From Clostridia bacterium (GTDB lineage: Bacteria; Bacillota; Clostridia; Oscillospirales; CAG-382), in NCBI GenBank assembly GCA_017447445.1, contig JAFSNK010000016.1, forward strand, positions 1-53,471: a stretch of DNA of 53,471 nt, read 5' to 3'. Each line of letters begins with the position of its first letter. The first letter of the stretch is position 1. Below are positions 51,461 to 53,471 of this stretch, in pieces. A program made the position numbers and the translations under genes. Under the pieces are notes generated by a model that worked only from the letters and a program-made list of their open reading frames with translations, was not told the origin of the DNA and ran no database searches.

Positions 51461-52021
51461 CTATTTCATATACTTTACAAACCTGAACATCTCGTCGGGG
51501 CCTTCGTCGTCTTTGGGATATTCTTCGCCCTGCGGGCCGCAGCGCTCGTCTTCGCGCGGGTCGCGGTGGTATTCGCAGAAGAATTCCACGGCGTGAAAAC
51601 CGCATTTGTTTACGTAGAAATGTATATTTCGCTTCTCGAAATAGGGCGTGCAGGTCTCCCACACCAACGTGTCGGGGTAAAGCCGTTCGACCTCGCGCCA
51701 CGCGGCGTAACCGATCCCCTTGCTGTGAACGTCGGGCGAAACGAACAGGATCTCAAGCTCGTTATGCTGCGTCGCTTCGTCGATCTTCAGGATCAGCCCG
51801 CCGACGATTTCTCCGTTCTCGCGGATGCGGTAGGCGACGCCGTGGTCGATGCTGTGCTCTATCGTCCTGCGCGAGATTATCTCGCCGTCGCCGTCAAGGT
51901 GATCGTCGCGCGTGCCGAATTCTTCGACGGCGCCGAACTTGAAGGCGCGCTGATTGTCGAGGATGAACCGTTCGCGGTCGTCATCGGTCAAAGGGGTAAG
52001 GGTAACGTTTTCCGCTTTCAT
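51461..52021 (-). CDS. GNAT-family N-acetyltransferase
   Basis: A 186-residue acetyl-CoA-dependent acyltransferase. GGLILKIDE is strand 4, LEILFVSPDVHSKGIGYAAW holds the acetyl-CoA loop (Q/R-x-x-G-x-G/A variant HSKGIGYA), and YFEKRNIHFYVNKCGFHAVEF is the typical end of the fold. An acidic tail follows. The ATG at 52021 has GGAGG six to seven bases upstream; longer versions lack a ribosome site. The substrate is unknown. A leader of about 160 bases with several stems precedes it. Confidence 0.85.
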   Translation of the reverse strand: MKAENVTLTPLTDDDRERFILDNQRAFKFGAVEEFGTRDDHLDGDGEIISRRTIEHSIDHGVAYRIRENGEIVGGLILKIDEATQHNELEILFVSPDVHSKGIGYAAWREVERLYPDTLVWETCTPYFEKRNIHFYVNKCGFHAVEFFCEYHRDPREDERCGPQGEEYPKDDEGPDEMFRFVKYMK

Positions 52022-52215
52022 AAAATGCCTCCGAAAAATATGCCCGGAAACAAAACGGCGCAAAGCCGTCCGTTCCGGGCGCACCCGGCATCTTATCCGA
52101 CAGGCGGCCTGCAAAGCTGAAAGCTTTACGATCCCCTACGCTGCGGCGTACTGTCCTCCGATGACCGATATTGTTTTTGTAAAACGATTATATCACGGAA
52201 CAATACGTTTTTCAA
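52022..52215 (-). promoter_or_regulatory. Promoter and long structured leader of the GNAT gene
   Basis: TTGAAA (52210-52215) and TATAAT (52187-52192) on the minus strand, 17-base spacer. The leader of about 160 bases has GC-rich inverted repeats, for example CCCGGAAAC/GTTCCGGGC-like arms between 52040 and 52082 and AAAGC/GCTTT around 52113-52126. I recognise no named riboswitch. Confidence 0.5.
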
Positions 52216-52240
52216 GAATAAAATTCGCCGGCCGCACGCC

Positions 52241-52269
52241 TTGTTTTTCGCGCAATTATATGGTATCAT
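52241..52269 (+). promoter_or_regulatory. Promoter of the TIGR02452 gene
   Basis: TTGTTT (52241-52246) and TATCAT (52264-52269), 17-base spacer, 46 bases before the ATG. Confidence 0.6.
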
Positions 52270-52314
52270 ATATTCAATAAATATGTCATCATCAATATAC
52301 CGGAAAGGAACGGG

Positions 52315-53061
52315 ATGAATATGATCGACAGACGGGACCGGCTTGCGGAAGTGTTCCGCGATACGCAGGCGTTTTATAAAGAAAACCGGTTCTTGAAAGG
52401 ATCGGTAGACAAAGCGACCGCAAATGCGGTTTATTACCCTCCGGACGATTATCCGGAGCTGCCGGAAAGCGCGGATAAACAAGGCGCGGTCCGGGTAAGC
52501 GGATCGAAAACCTTCGAAGCGGCGGTCGGTCTTCACAAAGAGTTTCCCGGCAAGAAGATCGCCGTGCTGAACTTCGCGTCGGCGACCAATCCGGGCGGAG
52601 GAGTCAAAACCGGTTCAAGCGCTCAGGAGGAGAGCCTCTGCCGCTGCTCGACGCTTTATCCTACGCTCAACCAGCAAAGAATGTGGGATCTGTACTACAG
52701 CGTCAACAGAGCGCGGTCCGATCCGCTGCATACCGACGCTTGCATTTATTCCCCGGGGATCGTTATCTGCAAGACGGACGAGCCCCTGCCGCAAAGGTTG
52801 CCGGAAGCCCGCTTTCTTTCGGTAGACGTCATTACCTGCGCGGCGCCGGATCTCCGCGAAAGGCCGGCAAACTTTTATAACCCCGACGGCGGCAGCGCGG
52901 TCCGTATTTCTCCGGACGGGCTGTATGAGCTTCATTTGAAACGCGCAAAGCATATCCTTCACGTCGCCGCATGTAACGGAGTTGAAGTCCTCGTCCTCGG
53001 CGCTTTCGGCTGCGGAGCGTTTCACAACGATAATGATATTGCCCGGCATGCTCAAAGGTAA
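52315..53061 (+). CDS. TIGR02452-family (macrodomain / PARG-like) protein, C-terminus probably lost
   Basis: The family has a macrodomain-like fold related to microbial poly(ADP-ribose) glycohydrolases. Key blocks are present: VLNFASATNPGGGV, SSAQEESLCRCSTLYP, CIYSPGIVI, VDVITCAAPDL and VLGAFGCGAF. The frame ends 13 residues after the last block (HNDNDIARHAQR), whereas the family usually continues with NPP.xVA and a final helix of some 20-30 residues. An unrelated open frame overlaps and continues to the window edge, so the end may be a recombination or assembly junction. GGAAAGGA precedes the ATG. Confidence 0.8.
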   Translation: MNMIDRRDRLAEVFRDTQAFYKENRFLKGSVDKATANAVYYPPDDYPELPESADKQGAVRVSGSKTFEAAVGLHKEFPGKKIAVLNFASATNPGGGVKTGSSAQEESLCRCSTLYPTLNQQRMWDLYYSVNRARSDPLHTDACIYSPGIVICKTDEPLPQRLPEARFLSVDVITCAAPDLRERPANFYNPDGGSAVRISPDGLYELHLKRAKHILHVAACNGVEVLVLGAFGCGAFHNDNDIARHAQR

Positions 53062-53471
53062 TGATCCCGTAGTAACACCGAATACGCCGTCGACCGGCGG
53101 AAATGAAGGAATCAATGCGGGAGGCTATATAGAAGGCGTGTTTGAAAAGGGTTATACCTACAGCGTTGACGAAGGCAAGTATGCTTCCTACGTTAAAGGG
53201 AAAGTCATTGCCGACAAATATGTCGGTGAAAAGCTTGATGACGTAACCGTAACGGCGGGATGGACTGACGCAGACGGAAAAATGTTGAGCGAAGAGCACG
53301 CGCGCGCAGAGATTTATGAAATCAAAGGCGTGTCCGCCGATACAGCGGTTGCAATCAAGTTCATTGACGAGCTTGAAGCGCAGGTCACGACAATGTATTA
53401 CGTCATTATGAATCCTACGGCCGACCTGACACCCGTTCAGAACTATATCATCACTTTTGATGCTGACGCCA
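53033..53471 (+). CDS. Open frame running off the window, extracellular-type protein of unknown function
   Basis: A frame of at least 146 codons, open to the last base. It reads LPGMLKGNDPVVTPNTP, then a soluble beta-rich stretch (GYIEGVFEKGYTYSVDEGK, LDDVTVTAGWTDADGK, YYVIMNPTADLTPVQNY). Codon use is more AT-rich than upstream. There is no ribosome site near the ATGs at 53033 or 53048, and the first part overlaps the TIGR02452 frame, so the true start may be elsewhere and the 5' part missing. I do not recognise the family. Confidence 0.5.
   Translation, partial: MILPGMLKGNDPVVTPNTPSTGGNEGINAGGYIEGVFEKGYTYSVDEGKYASYVKGKVIADKYVGEKLDDVTVTAGWTDADGKMLSEEHARAEIYEIKGVSADTAVAIKFIDELEAQVTTMYYVIMNPTADLTPVQNYIITFDADA

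Noticed and set aside
52120..52180. TPP riboswitch, because the minus strand reads GCAGCGTAGGGG
   Set aside because: That fragment recalls only the 3' edge of the TPP element; the rest, including CTGAGA, is absent and the promoter leaves no room for it.

Overview
The window looks like the chromosome of an anaerobic Gram-positive member of the Clostridia, probably an uncultured gut lineage. The reasons are AGGAG-type ribosome binding sites, many sigma-A-type promoters with 17-base spacers, a clostridial-order Rnf operon (C-D-G-E-A-B) followed by apbE, NusG-II and Gx-transporter genes, ATP-dependent PEP carboxykinase, and several SipW-like (Ser/His) signal peptidases. Coding GC is high, with G/C-ended codons. 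This is an inference from gene content; no rRNA or tRNA gene was seen.

Layout. 1-119: outer end of an IS3-family (IS150-like) element. 148-2166: a membrane protein and a divergent lipocalin-like protein. 2202-9104: Rnf complex and its flavinylation genes. 9155-14812: a lipoprotein, pckA, an SDR/VUT pair and a ZIP transporter. 14837-17843: an EAL phosphodiesterase with an unusual tandem-repeat promoter region, and two small membrane proteins. 18001-22555: an iron-sulfur flavoprotein followed by two hypB paralogues and hypA. 22579-46049: the most unusual region (below). 46067-53471: a hypothetical gene, uridine kinase, a giant HD-GYP sensor, an acyltransferase, a GNAT protein, a truncated TIGR02452 protein, and the open end of an unrelated frame.

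The central region is a candidate undescribed system. Three c-di-GMP-I (GEMM-I) riboswitches each follow a sigma-A promoter and overlap an intrinsic terminator. They lead (1) a SipW-like signal peptidase, (2) a degenerate EAL protein with an in-frame stop, a membrane protein and a TasA/SipW-type secreted protein, and (3) a second signal peptidase, another SipW-type protein and a 2667-residue repeat protein. Two more signal peptidases, a Wzy/O-antigen-ligase-like protein, a membrane-anchored McrB-like AAA+ ATPase with a partner protein, and a membrane EAL phosphodiesterase lie in or beside the same block. In each riboswitch the 3' aptamer strand is also the 5' arm of the terminator, which predicts that c-di-GMP turns expression on.

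The simplest model is a surface-fibre or matrix system that is expressed when c-di-GMP is high, processed by dedicated SipW-type peptidases, and opposed by three local c-di-GMP hydrolases (two EAL, one HD-GYP). No intact GGDEF cyclase was found in the window. The riboswitch and family calls rest on motifs I can read; the functional model is inference.
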